Below are positions 52,701 through 60,907 of a DNA stretch of 64,000 nucleotides, piece after piece. The notes below the pieces were generated by a model. It was given only the letters and a program-made list of their open reading frames with translations, was not told where the DNA came from and made no database searches. The first letter of the stretch is position 1. The number at the start of each line of letters is the position of its first letter. Origin of the DNA: Aliishimia sp039978895 (lineage in GTDB: Bacteria; Pseudomonadota; Alphaproteobacteria; Rhodobacterales; Rhodobacteraceae); assembly GCA_039978895.1 (NCBI GenBank), contig JBDWAL010000009.1:14688-78687 (forward strand), given 5' to 3'. Both the position numbers and the translations under genes were made by a program.

Positions 52701-55037
52701 CACTTCAGATGACGTGTCGCGCGAACGTGTTACCGTGAAGACAAGTTGCCCATCTTCTGTCCCGACCACGCTGTTGATCGACACCAAAGCCGGGAAGTCG
52801 TCATTGAAAATCCGCCCAAAGCTGGATGTCACGCCTAACGAAATGTCCGACGGACCATCTGTTGAGGGATCAGAAATCGTGAAGGCAAAATCTTCATTTG
52901 GTTCAACCGCATTGTCGCCGTTCACTTCAATGACAACGCTGGCAACCGCTTCACCGGATGCAAAGGTTACAGTTCCAGTCGGGAATATGCCCCCGACGAA
53001 ATCAGCAGCGTTCGCAGGCGAGAACCCGTTTCCAGTTACGGCAAAATCGACGCTAACAGTTTCAGTCAGATTGCCGGTTCGCTGGACTTGGTAGGTAAAC
53101 TCGGTTGGGCCAGAACTGCCTTCGCTAGCAGTTTGCACGAAGCCGTCGTTCACCACCGAAACAACGATTGGCAAGGCGCCGGACACGACGTCGACACCAA
53201 TATTTGCAATGTTCAGTTGGTTGTCATTTGCACCATCGGCATTATCGATTGCCTCAAGCGCGTCTTCCCCGCCAAAGATAACATACGTCCGCCCTGCATT
53301 GGTAAGGATACCAACGTCATCATTTGGTTGACCTATAATCAGATCACCAAAGCCGTCGCCATTTATATCCCCAGCCGCTTCGATATTGACGTTGTAACCA
53401 CCACTGTACTGATCATTTTGCGAGATCTTATAGAACACAGTGTCAGCTTCACTTTGATCAAGGTTATCGAGATCAAGGATCATTGGGAATTGATCTCCGG
53501 CGTCTTCATCACGCCCGAAAACCAAGAAAAAGTCGCTAGCTTGCGATCCGCCAAATGCATTGCGTTCTTGTGCGCCAACCAAGAAATCAGCCACCCCATC
53601 GCCGTTTACATCACCCGCGGCGCTGATCGTTTGGCCAAATCCGAACCCATCTTCAGATGAATTGACCAACGTGATATCGGGCAGATTGACGAGATCCCCG
53701 TTTGCGTCACTTGCGGCCAAACTCACGCGTTCGTTCAAACCGTCTTGCGTTCCATCCGAGTTGACCCCGTCTGGGCCACCAAAGATAATGCCGACAACAC
53801 CGCTCGCATTGTCGCCGTCTTCTGCATAAGGGTTGCGTTCCCCTATGAGCACCCGGTTGGTTGAGCTGATTGCCACATCGTCGAAGCCGTCTCCGTTGAT
53901 GTCACCGATCGCCGCAAAATTGGTCCTGCTTTGGCCTTCAAAATAGTACCCATTGTTGTAACCGTAAAACCTATCACCGCTCAAATCATCCCAGAAAACA
54001 GACGTCCCGTCTGCGGGCCCGGACTTTACTTGAGGTGAGGTTGCCGTGGTCGCTTCACCAAATACAACAAACGTGTCTGACGAAACGATTATGCCGTATT
54101 GTTCCTCGCCTGTATCAGGGTCGGTATAAGACCCACCGTAAACATCGGTACGACGCACGCCAAGGTCTGCAAACCCGTCGCCGTTCACATCGCCCAAGGC
54201 GGCGACTTGACCTGCTGAGTTTTCAAGATAACCGCCGCCATAATAGCCACCGCCGTAATACCCTCCTGCATCGACTGTACCGCCTTCAATCGCGAACCCA
54301 TTTTCGCCATCTAGGTTGGTCAATTCGATTTCGCCCGACGTATCTGCACCAAAGATCACATGGCCAATTGTGTCGCCTGTGGATGGGGCCGGATCGGTCG
54401 CGGATGCAACTTGGAGACTGGCGACATAGTATCCGCCGTAGTAGCCATCAGGAGCCTGTGAGATCAAAATGTCATTGAACCCGTCACCGTTGACGTCGTG
54501 AGCGGCCTCTATGCTCGTGAACCGGTTAGAGCCATCGCTGAGGACCACCATTCCGTCGGTGCCGCCCGACGGATTTGAGATTTCTCCCAAATCAACCGAA
54601 GCCCCCAAATCAGTGCCACCAAAAAGAACGTAGGCCGCCGATTGACCTGAGTAGGAGTAGTAACCTCGCCCTTGGCGAACAAGAATCCCGACATCATCGA
54701 TCCCGTCACCGTTGACGTCGCCAAGGTTAGAGATGTCGTCAACGCCAAAACCGTAGGAACTTCCATAAGAGTAAGAACCGGTACTCTCCGCAAGTTCGAT
54801 GACTACACCATTGGTTCCGTCAATTTGATCCAAAGATAGATTGCTTGGTAGCCCGCCATCATCATCACCAAATATGATGTACAGACCTTGATCTGGTCCA
54901 GCGTAGGTACCCACACGGGTCGCAACACCGAAGTCGTCGATACCATCGCCGTTAACATCGCCTATGCCAGAAGTTTCTATTCCCGTGTTAATAAAGCTGT
55001 CCGTGCCTGACACAGTCAGGCCGCCATAATAACCCAT
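49773..55037 (-). CDS. 1754-residue surface protein: FG-GAP, Calx-beta, VWD, cadherin-like and RTX C-terminus
   Basis: Starts at 55037 (MGYYGGLTVSGTDSFINTG) with GGGGAT before it. Approximate domains: 1-600, repeated FG-GAP/integrin-alpha blades with calcium-binding DVNGDGxxD loops; 625-1000, three Calx-beta modules (for example TEDGQLVFTVTRS); 1014-1210, a von Willebrand type D domain (EADVFGDPHIVTLDGLGYDFQ); 1300-1400, another Calx-beta; 1412-1540, a VCBS/cadherin-like module; 1536-1630, a cadherin-like module; 1650-1754, an RTX/serralysin-type C-terminus (EGIDRLVGTDGADRIDVLGG then DVFDF...VTDFEVGEDLLDF). The absence of an N-terminal signal and the RTX tail indicate type I secretion. Tyrosine-glycine-rich inserts break the FG-GAP region. 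It is probably a calcium-dependent adhesin. Confidence 0.92.
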   Translation of the reverse strand: MGYYGGLTVSGTDSFINTGIETSGIGDVNGDGIDDFGVATRVGTYAGPDQGLYIIFGDDDGGLPSNLSLDQIDGTNGVVIELAESTGSYSYGSSYGFGVDDISNLGDVNGDGIDDVGILVRQGRGYYSYSGQSAAYVLFGGTDLGASVDLGEISNPSGGTDGMVVLSDGSNRFTSIEAAHDVNGDGFNDILISQAPDGYYGGYYVASLQVASATDPAPSTGDTIGHVIFGADTSGEIELTNLDGENGFAIEGGTVDAGGYYGGGYYGGGYLENSAGQVAALGDVNGDGFADLGVRRTDVYGGSYTDPDTGEEQYGIIVSSDTFVVFGEATTATSPQVKSGPADGTSVFWDDLSGDRFYGYNNGYYFEGQSRTNFAAIGDINGDGFDDVAISSTNRVLIGERNPYAEDGDNASGVVGIIFGGPDGVNSDGTQDGLNERVSLAASDANGDLVNLPDITLVNSSEDGFGFGQTISAAGDVNGDGVADFLVGAQERNAFGGSQASDFFLVFGRDEDAGDQFPMILDLDNLDQSEADTVFYKISQNDQYSGGYNVNIEAAGDINGDGFGDLIIGQPNDDVGILTNAGRTYVIFGGEDALEAIDNADGANDNQLNIANIGVDVVSGALPIVVSVVNDGFVQTASEGSSGPTEFTYQVQRTGNLTETVSVDFAVTGNGFSPANAADFVGGIFPTGTVTFASGEAVASVVIEVNGDNAVEPNEDFAFTISDPSTDGPSDISLGVTSSFGRIFNDDFPALVSINSVVGTEDGQLVFTVTRSRDTSSEVTVDFDVAGAGFRPVSAADILDVEADGASLGGGVGQSGTLTFAIGEITKEIIVTPTDDVIIESQEMLSIILSNAQSSGEVTLGNSTGLGRINDNDFADEIFVQGGGSFNEGSTPGGFTPVTFDLVRRGDTTGVTEITYDLNPLPSQGSFFAADGQDVDSFLPNFGNTVRFEDGESLKQVTVNIIHDGIIEPRESFELRITNVETFNGVDYDILRSNATVTIRNDDGRPPIIPPGVEADVFGDPHIVTLDGLGYDFQAVGEYVLIESTMLDDPRDFQVQVRFEPLPGSDLVSVTTRMAVDVNGKTIEIDAVGDNPLLVDGVTISAEDLATGALDVDDDGRLDVFFDEELGTFTIVLNDLNEQLMVKNVDGVLNICVFLSSAEGGHANNVQGLMGNADGDISNDLMLRDSTTTFVDPTFEELYVTYANSWEVTDVERNFSDAEDAGFFPDGFPAAKISITDLPASILAAAEAAVDLAGITDPILRENAILDFALTGDDNFIEGALGLAADPTEQVVVTDAPVIPLTIGVTPAQTSVSEADGNPNTLIYTFYRIGDDSEAVSIDYAIGGDVDAADLVAGTAMTGQVVIAAGQGSVSLNVGVLNDETTELDEALVVSITGNDMGALVASSSGTTIVLTDDFAPEAQDDLFGLGADDVVTGSLLEANPTDADSDANGDTLTVIAAQASDASALTIGTAYMLASGASLTINEDGTFSFDPTGGLLASATSVYDALDAGEVASETVSYTISDGNGGTDSATATFNVLGVADAPVLAALDTFEVDENTTAVGTITASDVDSDALSFSIIGGDDAALFDIDATTGELAFLAAPDFENALDQNGDNTYEVQIQVSDGGLTDDTLALVQVQDVFEQPVLNEVVGTEGIDRLVGTDGADRIDVLGGALDIATGGAGADVFDFSSSSTNGVRERKIVTDFEVGEDLLDFGDASVTIAAGTGEQVFINLDEDGDQIILLGVSTFETDFLI

Positions 55038-55252
55038 CGGTATATCCCCAAACAGTCGTAAAAATCGTATCTTTAAAATTAAGGGAATTATCACCGTAAG
55101 AATTGCTTTTGGTCAATGCTGATTTTGAGACAGCCTCAGACAAGTTCCAAATCAGCAATGTTTCTTGACAGACAGCCAGCAAATCAAGGACCGTGCTTTA
55201 CGCGCATTTTCGCCGTCCCTTTTGATAAGTCTACCCATTGGAAAGCTAAATT

Positions 55253-56359
55253 ATGTCGAACACCATTGACGAGTCTGCACAACCAAAGCTCTCATTTTCC
55301 CCATCTCGTACCTTTGTGCCTTGGCTTGCACAGACCGGCGGCTCTTTGGCTTTCACAACCTATCAAGCCGGCAAAATCTTCATGATCGGAACGAACAATG
55401 AAACCGGGCGACTTTCGATTTATGAACGCTCGTTTCCGCGCTGCATGGGATTTGGTCACGGCAGTGAAGGTGACCAGCAAACCCTTTGGTTATCATCACT
55501 TTATCAACTTTGGCGCCTTGAGAACTTCCTCGATCCAGGACAAGTCACCCATGATGGCTATGACGCGGTATACGTGCCCGTTGAGGGGCGCACGACAGGC
55601 GATGTCGATATTCACGACATTCACGGCCAACCCGGACAAGACAGCCCGCTCTTTGTGGTCACACGCTTCAATTGTCTTGCCACTTTGGATCGTCGACATT
55701 CGTTCAAGCCAGTTTGGACGCCGCCATGGATCGACCGGATTGCCGCAGAAGACCGGTGCCACTTAAACGGCCTTGCGATGCGTGACGGCAAACCCGCATA
55801 TGTGACATGCGTGTCCCAATCAAACTTGGCAGGCGGTTGGCGAGAGCACAGACGCGATGGTGGGATTGTTTTGGATTTGAAAACAAACGAGCCAATTGTC
55901 ACCGGATTGTCCATGCCCCACTCCCCCCGATTCTATCAAGGGGAGTTGTATTGCCTTCAATCTGGAACGGGTGAGTTTGGATGCATAAACACGCAAAACG
56001 GCACCTTCGAACCAATGTGTTTTCTGCCCGGCTTCGCCCGAGGCGTCACCTTTGTGGGACGTCACGCCGTGATTGGCGTGTCACAGGCGCGCAAAGATCG
56101 CACATTTGAAGGGCTGGTTTTACAAGAACGTATGGACAAGGAAAAAGCTCCGGCAAGATGCATGCTGGCTGTGGTCAATCTTGATACTGGCGACCTTGAA
56201 CACGCCCTAGAAATCGGCGGTGCCGTCGAGGAACTTTACGATGTTGCAGTGATCGAAGGCGTGCGCAGACCAATGTTATTGGGCTTCAAAACGCCGGAAA
56301 TTCGTTTTCAAATCCGCCCCGCACCCTATTTTGCACAAACCAACCCCTCGCTGACATGA
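55253..56359 (+). CDS. TIGR03032-family protein
   Basis: A 368-residue protein matching the TIGR03032 family: FVPWLAQTGGSLAFTTYQAGKIFMIGTN, RSFPRCMGFG, LWLSSLYQLWRLEN, VTRFNCLATLDRRHSFKPVWTPPWI, CHLNGLAM, TCVSQSNLAGGWREHRRDGGIVLD, GLSMPHSPRFYQGELYCLQSGTGEFG and LPGFARGVTFVGRHAVIGVSQARKDRTFEGLVLQ. The function is unknown. The repeated beta-rich pattern suggests a propeller (inference). Its stop overlaps the glycosyltransferase start (ATGA at 56356-56359), and it diverges from the giant surface protein, suggesting a link to glycan or surface-protein processing. Confidence 0.88.
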   Translation: MSNTIDESAQPKLSFSPSRTFVPWLAQTGGSLAFTTYQAGKIFMIGTNNETGRLSIYERSFPRCMGFGHGSEGDQQTLWLSSLYQLWRLENFLDPGQVTHDGYDAVYVPVEGRTTGDVDIHDIHGQPGQDSPLFVVTRFNCLATLDRRHSFKPVWTPPWIDRIAAEDRCHLNGLAMRDGKPAYVTCVSQSNLAGGWREHRRDGGIVLDLKTNEPIVTGLSMPHSPRFYQGELYCLQSGTGEFGCINTQNGTFEPMCFLPGFARGVTFVGRHAVIGVSQARKDRTFEGLVLQERMDKEKAPARCMLAVVNLDTGDLEHALEIGGAVEELYDVAVIEGVRRPMLLGFKTPEIRFQIRPAPYFAQTNPSLT

Positions 56360-57573
56360 AACGTATCTTGTTCGCATGGGAAATGGGCAGTAATTTTGGC
56401 CATGTTAACAAGGTCAGTCAAGTTGCAGCACAGCTTCAGGGCGAGATGGACGTGACCTTTGCTGCGCGCAACGTCATCGCGGTACGTGACCTTGCGCCAA
56501 ATCTAGAAGCCCGCTTGCTACAAGCCCCCTATTCCCCCATGCGCGCGCCAACTCAGCATGAAATGACTGGCGCATGTTATCCTGGCTTGTTGCTTTTGGA
56601 CGGCTGGGACCAGTCTAAACGACTGATCCCGCTGATAGAATCGTGGCGCGCTCTTTTCGATTTGGTTCAACCTGATGTTCTGGTGACGCAAGCCGCCCCA
56701 ACAGCCCTTTTGGCAGCACACGGTCTGGGTTTGAAAACCGCCTTGCTCGGATCGGGTTGGGACGCGCCCCCCCGTGCAAATCCGATGCCCTGTTTGTCGC
56801 CTGATGACCCCGAGGCGGTCGCACTTGCCGCACAGCAAGAAAGTGACGTTCTGACCCAAGCGAACCTCGCGCTGGCCCATCACAATGCGCCGAAGCTAGA
56901 ACAGTTTTCCGATCTTCTGGATGTCGAAGAATACTTGTTGGTAGCTTATCCTGAAAGCGACCACTTTGCACCGCGCCACAAATATGAGGCCGCCCCCGCC
57001 CCCTATTTAGGTCAGCTCCTTTCGGTGCAAACCGGGCAACACATGACATGGCGTACCACAGGGCTTCCCCGCATTTTCGCTTATCTGCGTCCCGGCTCGG
57101 GTCCCTATAATGCCGCCGTACAAGGCCTATCGCAATTGGGGCCTGACGCCGATATCATTCTAGCGGCACCCGGCATTGACCCCGTACACGCGGAAAGTTT
57201 GCGCGCGCGTAATGTGCAGATTTGCGATGGACCAGCACGTCTGGATAAATTGTTACCCGATTGCGATCTTGGCATTAGCCACGGCTCCAATGGCATCGGG
57301 TCGGCGTTCCTTGCCTTTGGTGTCCCTCAAATCGGATTGCCAGGGCATCGCGAGCAAATGATGTTTACCCAAGCCGTTGCACGCGCAGGCTGCGCTCTTG
57401 GTGTGGCAGGTTCATATGCTGGGCCGCAAATCGTGGAAGCCGTGCAAAAGGCTTTGAACTCGGTAAATTTGAAGGAACGAGCTCACCAAATCAAAGATAA
57501 AATCGCATCCGAAGGACTGAAAAATCCGGCCCAAAAAGCCGCCGACATTTTGCGTGAATTGGCAGCAAGCTAG
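56356..57573 (+). CDS. glycosyltransferase (MGT/GT-B-like)
   Basis: A 405-residue protein. RILFAWEMGSNFGHVNKVSQVAAQLQGEMDVTFAARNVIAVRDLAP is the N-terminal domain of MGT-type GT-B enzymes, and the C-terminal LLPDCDLGISHGSNGIGSAFLAFGVPQIGLPGHREQMMFTQAVARAGCALGVAGSYAGPQIVEAV is the nucleotide-sugar-binding half (ISHGSNGIGSAFLAFGVPQIGLP). It is translationally coupled to the TIGR03032 gene. The acceptor is unknown; the adjacent surface proteins are possible acceptors. Confidence 0.86.
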   Translation: MKRILFAWEMGSNFGHVNKVSQVAAQLQGEMDVTFAARNVIAVRDLAPNLEARLLQAPYSPMRAPTQHEMTGACYPGLLLLDGWDQSKRLIPLIESWRALFDLVQPDVLVTQAAPTALLAAHGLGLKTALLGSGWDAPPRANPMPCLSPDDPEAVALAAQQESDVLTQANLALAHHNAPKLEQFSDLLDVEEYLLVAYPESDHFAPRHKYEAAPAPYLGQLLSVQTGQHMTWRTTGLPRIFAYLRPGSGPYNAAVQGLSQLGPDADIILAAPGIDPVHAESLRARNVQICDGPARLDKLLPDCDLGISHGSNGIGSAFLAFGVPQIGLPGHREQMMFTQAVARAGCALGVAGSYAGPQIVEAVQKALNSVNLKERAHQIKDKIASEGLKNPAQKAADILRELAAS

Positions 57574-57753
57574 ATGTCAAAAGCTGCTCGTGACGAGCCT
57601 AGCATTCGATAAACACAGCAAAGTTGTCCTTTTACCGAATTGGTCGGAAAGGCTTGCGGCCGCTCTGTGATTAAAATCTAAGACCACTTGCTGCCTACAA
57701 TTGATGAGTTAGGGAAACTGAACCGCGCCGGGTTTGCCGGAGGTTGATTTGCC

Positions 57754-58086
57754 TTAGTTACGCGGACGCGGCCATTTCTGATCTTTCCCGAGCAGCATAG
57801 AGGTTTGCCTCGGCTTCGGATGATCGCCATCGTGATTACCAACGATCAGATGTTGTCTGGCACCGGGTAGTTCGTTGAAAATTTGGTGCAGGTAGCTAAC
57901 CTCTTTAGCTGGTGCGCTACATGCAAAGTCCCCGATGATCCAAAGATCATCTTCCGGTTTCACAACCTTCCACATGTTTTCCAAGAGGATACCATCCATA
58001 TGGGACGCTGATTTGAAAGGCCTATTACAAAAGGCGATTACATTTTTGTGTCCAAAATGGGTGTCTGCTGTATACCAATGCGTCAT
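57754..58086 (-). pseudogene. metallophosphoesterase, C-terminally truncated
   Basis: Starts with MTHWYTADTHFGHKNVIAFCNRPFKSASHMDGILLENMWKVVKPEDDLWIIGDFACSAPAKEV, the DxHFGH metal motif and GDF, then LPGARQHLIVGNHDGD. After the GNHD motif (about residue 86) the reading turns into unrelated residues (HPKPRQTSMLL) and stops at 110. Full-length relatives would continue with the H(x)n GHxH metal ligands, which are missing. The break lies near 57825. It is probably inactive. Confidence 0.8.
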
Positions 58087-58119
58087 AGTTTTAACTCGTT
58101 GTCTTTGATCTATCCATTC

Positions 58120-58482
58120 TCAGGCAGCGACTGAACGTCGTGTTCCCCTGTGGGTGACGCGCTTCCAATCTAATCCTTCAAAAAGTGCTTCAAATTGAGC
58201 TCTCGTTAGGTCGATGACGCCGTCCGTCATTCGCGGCCATTCAAAGCCTTTCCCTTCGATGCGCTTGTAAATCATGATCAAACCGGTTCCATCCCAGACT
58301 ATACGCTTCAAACGGTCGGCAAGTTTAGAACGGAAGGTGAAGACTGCGCCGCTGAAAGGGTCGAGATCAAACTCATTCAAGTCGATCGCAGCCAACCCAT
58401 CCATACCTTTGCAGAAATCGACCGGCTTGGTCGCAACATAGAATTTGAAATTGCCTGGTGGTGCGATCGTTGCTTCACCCAA
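58120..58482 (-). CDS. tnpB: IS66-family TnpB (Orf2)
   Basis: A 120-residue IS66 Orf2: GNFKFYVATKPVDFCKGMDGLAAIDLNEFDLDPFSGAVFTFRSKLADRLKRIVWDGTGLIMIYKRIEGKGFEWPRM. Family hallmarks are P-VDF-KGMDGLAA and RIVWDGTGL. It belongs to a minus-strand IS66 copy whose tnpA survives only as a short C-terminal relic (58479-58541). Confidence 0.92.
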   Translation of the reverse strand: MGEATIAPPGNFKFYVATKPVDFCKGMDGLAAIDLNEFDLDPFSGAVFTFRSKLADRLKRIVWDGTGLIMIYKRIEGKGFEWPRMTDGVIDLTRAQFEALFEGLDWKRVTHRGTRRSVAA

Positions 58483-58541
58483 ATGATCTGAATGATGCCA
58501 TCCACCGGATAGTCTTCGCTAGCCGTCAGCATGCATCCAAC
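58479..58541 (-). pseudogene. IS66 tnpA C-terminal relic
   Basis: Minus-strand reading CMLTASEDYPVDGIIQIIW parallels the tnpA C-terminus of the other minus-strand copy (LLLPSTYPVDGLISLIRAFESRP). It is cut at 58542, where an IS66-type terminal repeat of another copy begins. Confidence 0.7.
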
Positions 58542-58640
58542 GTAAGCGGTGCAAAACACCCCTCATTTGAGGTCTTCCAGCGCCCACAACCGGGGTCCAT
58601 ATTGGCGGCACGCCAATATGGAAGCACAAATTTAAGGGCT
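58542..58640 (+). repeat. IS66-type terminal end with subterminal palindrome (left)
   Basis: Starts GTAAGCGGTGCA, the IS66 terminal signature. It is homologous over about 90 bases, in inverted orientation, to the end at 62144-62221, including TTGAGGTCTT and the palindrome at 58597-58621. Confidence 0.75.
58597..58621. repeat. 11-bp perfect inverted repeat
   Basis: CCATATTGGCG / CGCCAATATGG with a three-base GCA loop. The related, slightly weaker copy lies at 62144-62162 in the mirror-image IS end. Confidence 0.8.
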
Positions 58641-58970
58641 TCCGGCCCAAAGGAGACTGAGCGGGGCGGATGATCCCTACTCGCTCAAGCTCTTAGCGGT
58701 TGCTGAAGGTTATTGGCTCTGACATGCCCACAAGCGACGTTGAGTGACGTGCAGCCCATCGAAACGGTCATTCGCTACAAGGACATTTTCCGACAACGGG
58801 CGAACTCACAGTAAGTAGGACAAAGTAGTCATCTAGTCTCTGTCAACTAAGAAAGACCCAATCTCTAGGCTGCAAGAGAAGTAGTTAGTTTTGATACTAA
58901 CTCTTGATCTTTAAGGCCCGACCTGTCAGCAAAAAATAGGATCGAGGTCACCACGGCAGGCATCCCGCGA
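58622..58970. other. gene-free remnant DNA between IS66 ends
   Basis: About 350 bases between the IS end at 58542-58640 and the IS66 terminus at 58971. I see no supported gene; short ORFs here look incidental. Confidence 0.4.
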
Positions 58971-58990
58971 GTAAGCGTTAGGCTTCTGCC
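58971..58990 (+). repeat. IS66 left terminal repeat, second plus-strand copy
   Basis: GTAAGCGTTAGGCTTCTGCC starts with the IS66 family terminus and lies just before the plus-strand tnpA gene. Confidence 0.65.
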
Positions 58991-59022
58991 AAGATCAGCA
59001 AAGAAGTACCATGGAAATTTAA

Positions 59023-59490
59023 GTGGTATTCCGTGATCGCCCAGAGAGTGGTTATCCAAAAAGAGATTTTTTCTCCTCATTTAGGCTGATTTTCGCCACT
59101 AGATTGATCGTGGCGTCGTCTGGGAATGAGTCTAGGTTGAGGCCTTCTCGAAAGGGTGGTTGGCCATATGATCTCAAACGCGAGGTCGTAAAGCGCATCT
59201 TAGATGATGATCACCATATCGGGACCATCGCCGCTGAGATCGGCGCGCATGAATGCCTAGTGCGGAAATGGTGCGTGGCAGCAAGGCGTGAACGAGGAGA
59301 GACCGTCGTAGCTCCTAGACCGACGTTTTCAGAAATCGCGATCACGGCCGAAGAAATCACTCCAGTGAATGTGAAGAAACCTCTGTCTCGGGCGTCCTTA
59401 ACGATTGGGGAAGTTGAGGTTTCGTTTCCTGCGCATTTTTCGGTCGAGAAGCTATCAACGCTGTTTGAAGCGGCGAGGTCGGTTGGATGA
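59023..59490 (+). CDS. tnpA: IS66-family TnpA (Orf1)
   Basis: Up to 155 residues; the conserved part begins near 59140 (RKGGWPYDLKREVVKRILDDDHHIGTIAAEIGAHECLVRKWCVAARRERGE), an HTH, and ends in VSFPAHFSVEKLSTLFEAARSVG. The true start may be internal (for example a GTG near 59110). Its stop overlaps the tnpB start by four bases, as usual in IS66. Confidence 0.82.
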   Translation: MVFRDRPESGYPKRDFFSSFRLIFATRLIVASSGNESRLRPSRKGGWPYDLKREVVKRILDDDHHIGTIAAEIGAHECLVRKWCVAARRERGETVVAPRPTFSEIAITAEEITPVNVKKPLSRASLTIGEVEVSFPAHFSVEKLSTLFEAARSVG

Positions 59491-59903
59491 TCTCTCTGGC
59501 CAATAGCTTTAAGATCTATGTCGCGAACTCCCCTGTTGATTTCCGAAAGGGAATGGATGGGTTGGCGGCAATTGTTGTTAACGAGTTCGATCTTGATCCG
59601 TTTGATGGAGCCATTTTTGTATTCAGATTCAAACGGGCCGACCGGCTGAAAATCATCGTTTGGGACGGGACCGGCCTCGTGTTGGCGCACAAGCGTATCG
59701 AAGGTAAAGGCTTTATCTGGCCCAGGATATCCGATGGCACGATTAATATTTCAAAGGCTCAATTCGAAGCTCTCTTTGATGGGCTAAACTGGAAAAGCAT
59801 TTCAGAGAGAAAGGCGTTCCATCCGCTCCGAGCGGGACCCAATAATGTGGGCACGAATGGTAACGTACCGGATCAAGAGCACAGGGTGGGGGCAAGCAGA
59901 TGA
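59487..59903 (+). CDS. tnpB: IS66-family TnpB (Orf2), with altered C-terminus
   Basis: Residues 1-110 match IS66 TnpB (FKIYVANSPVDFRKGMDGLAAIVVNEFDLDPFDGAIFVFRFKRADRLKIIVWDGTGLVLAHKRIEGKGFIWPR). After FEALFDGLNWKSI the sequence (SERKAFHPLRAGPNNVGTNGNVPDQEHRVGASR) is not family-like and probably reads into foreign DNA. Its stop overlaps the ATG of the metallophosphoesterase-transposase chimera. Confidence 0.85.
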   Translation: MISLANSFKIYVANSPVDFRKGMDGLAAIVVNEFDLDPFDGAIFVFRFKRADRLKIIVWDGTGLVLAHKRIEGKGFIWPRISDGTINISKAQFEALFDGLNWKSISERKAFHPLRAGPNNVGTNGNVPDQEHRVGASR

Positions 59904-60907
59904 AATGCATCGTCCTTGCCGACCTCCATTTGGATTTACACCTCAACCAAGAAATGGATTCATTCGACAGAGTTCCCGCAGAGGATTTTGAGGGCATCAC
60001 ACATTGTATCATTGCTGGGGATCTTTCAAACAAGGCACACAAGCAATGGAAGCGTTGTCTCCCCTGGTTATTCATGGATGAGACCACCATTCCAAAACTC
60101 GCGCCAGGCACTGGTAAGACACGTACAAGTCAAATGTTTGCTATGCTTCGCGATGATCGTTCGTTCGCAGGTAATCTGCCGCCGTTGGTGATCTACGAAA
60201 CCAGCGACACGCGGACCCAATGGAAAATACATAAACTTCTGTATGGGTTCTCCGGTATCGTACAGACTGACGCTTACGCTGGTTATGGAACGTTCGGAAA
60301 ACCAGGAACTCCCGTTGAAAACGTCATCCCAGTTAAGTGTTGGGCTCATGCACGGCGAAATTTTACCGATGAGTATGAGTTCAATAAGACACCCGACGCG
60401 AAAGAAATTATTGATATCATTGCTGAACTATACGACGAAGAAGATGTTGAGAAAATTCGAGGCAAGCCGCCATTGATCCGGCAGCTTCATCGAGAGGCAT
60501 TCTCTAGGCCGATACTGGATCGGTTGCGGCAGCGTTTGATAGCGATGTCCTCAAATCACCTGGGCAAAAACAAAATGGGTCAAGCTATTCGCTACCTACT
60601 CCTTCGGTGAGATGAATTCACATATTTTTTCGACGACGGACGTGTTGATTTGGACAACAACGCGGTGGAGCGCATGTTTAAGCCAACCATCCTGTCACGT
60701 AAGAACTCCCTATTCATTGGCATTGATGAAGGCGGCGAAGCATGGGCGATACTCTCGTCCATCATTGAAACCTGTAAGCTGAATGGGATCAACGCGGAGC
60801 CGTATTTGGAATGGGTTCTGGATCAGATTGCCAATAAATTGCCTCGAGCGCGGTACAGTGAGCTGTTGCCATGGAATGACCCGCTTCCAGTCGAGACCCT
60901 CGAATAG
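59900..60907 (+). pseudogene. chimera: metallophosphoesterase N-terminus fused to IS66 transposase TnpC, with in-frame stop
   Basis: Residues 1-57 (MKCIVLADLHLDLHLNQEMDSFDRVPAEDFEGITHCIIAGDLSNKAHKQWKRCLPWL) are the N-terminus of a calcineurin-type metallophosphoesterase (DLHLD, GDLSN). From MDETTIPKLAPGTGKTRT on, the frame is the IS66 TnpC DDE core (D in MDETT, D in QTDAYAGY). A TGA at 60608-60610 interrupts it (expected TGG, RWDEF). The same frame continues DEFTYFFDDGRVDLDNNAVERMFKPTILSRKNSLFIGIDEGGEAWAI to 60907, supplying the last catalytic E. The tnpC N-terminus (about 200 residues) is absent. The joint lies near 60070. Confidence 0.85.

Noticed and set aside
49843..54478. Numerous plus-strand frames opposite the giant FG-GAP protein
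   Set aside because: Their composition mirrors the DVNGDG and Calx-beta codons of the real gene; no start sites or domains support them.
57700..57825. Possible end of another IS next to the truncated metallophosphoesterase
   Set aside because: The minus strand reads a short AEANLYAARERSEMAASA-like tail that could be a transposase end, but I could not confirm the family or a terminal repeat.
58865..59080. 71-residue minus-strand frame between IS66 ends
   Set aside because: No recognisable domain, no ribosome site, overlaps the IS66 terminus and tnpA leader; treated as chance.
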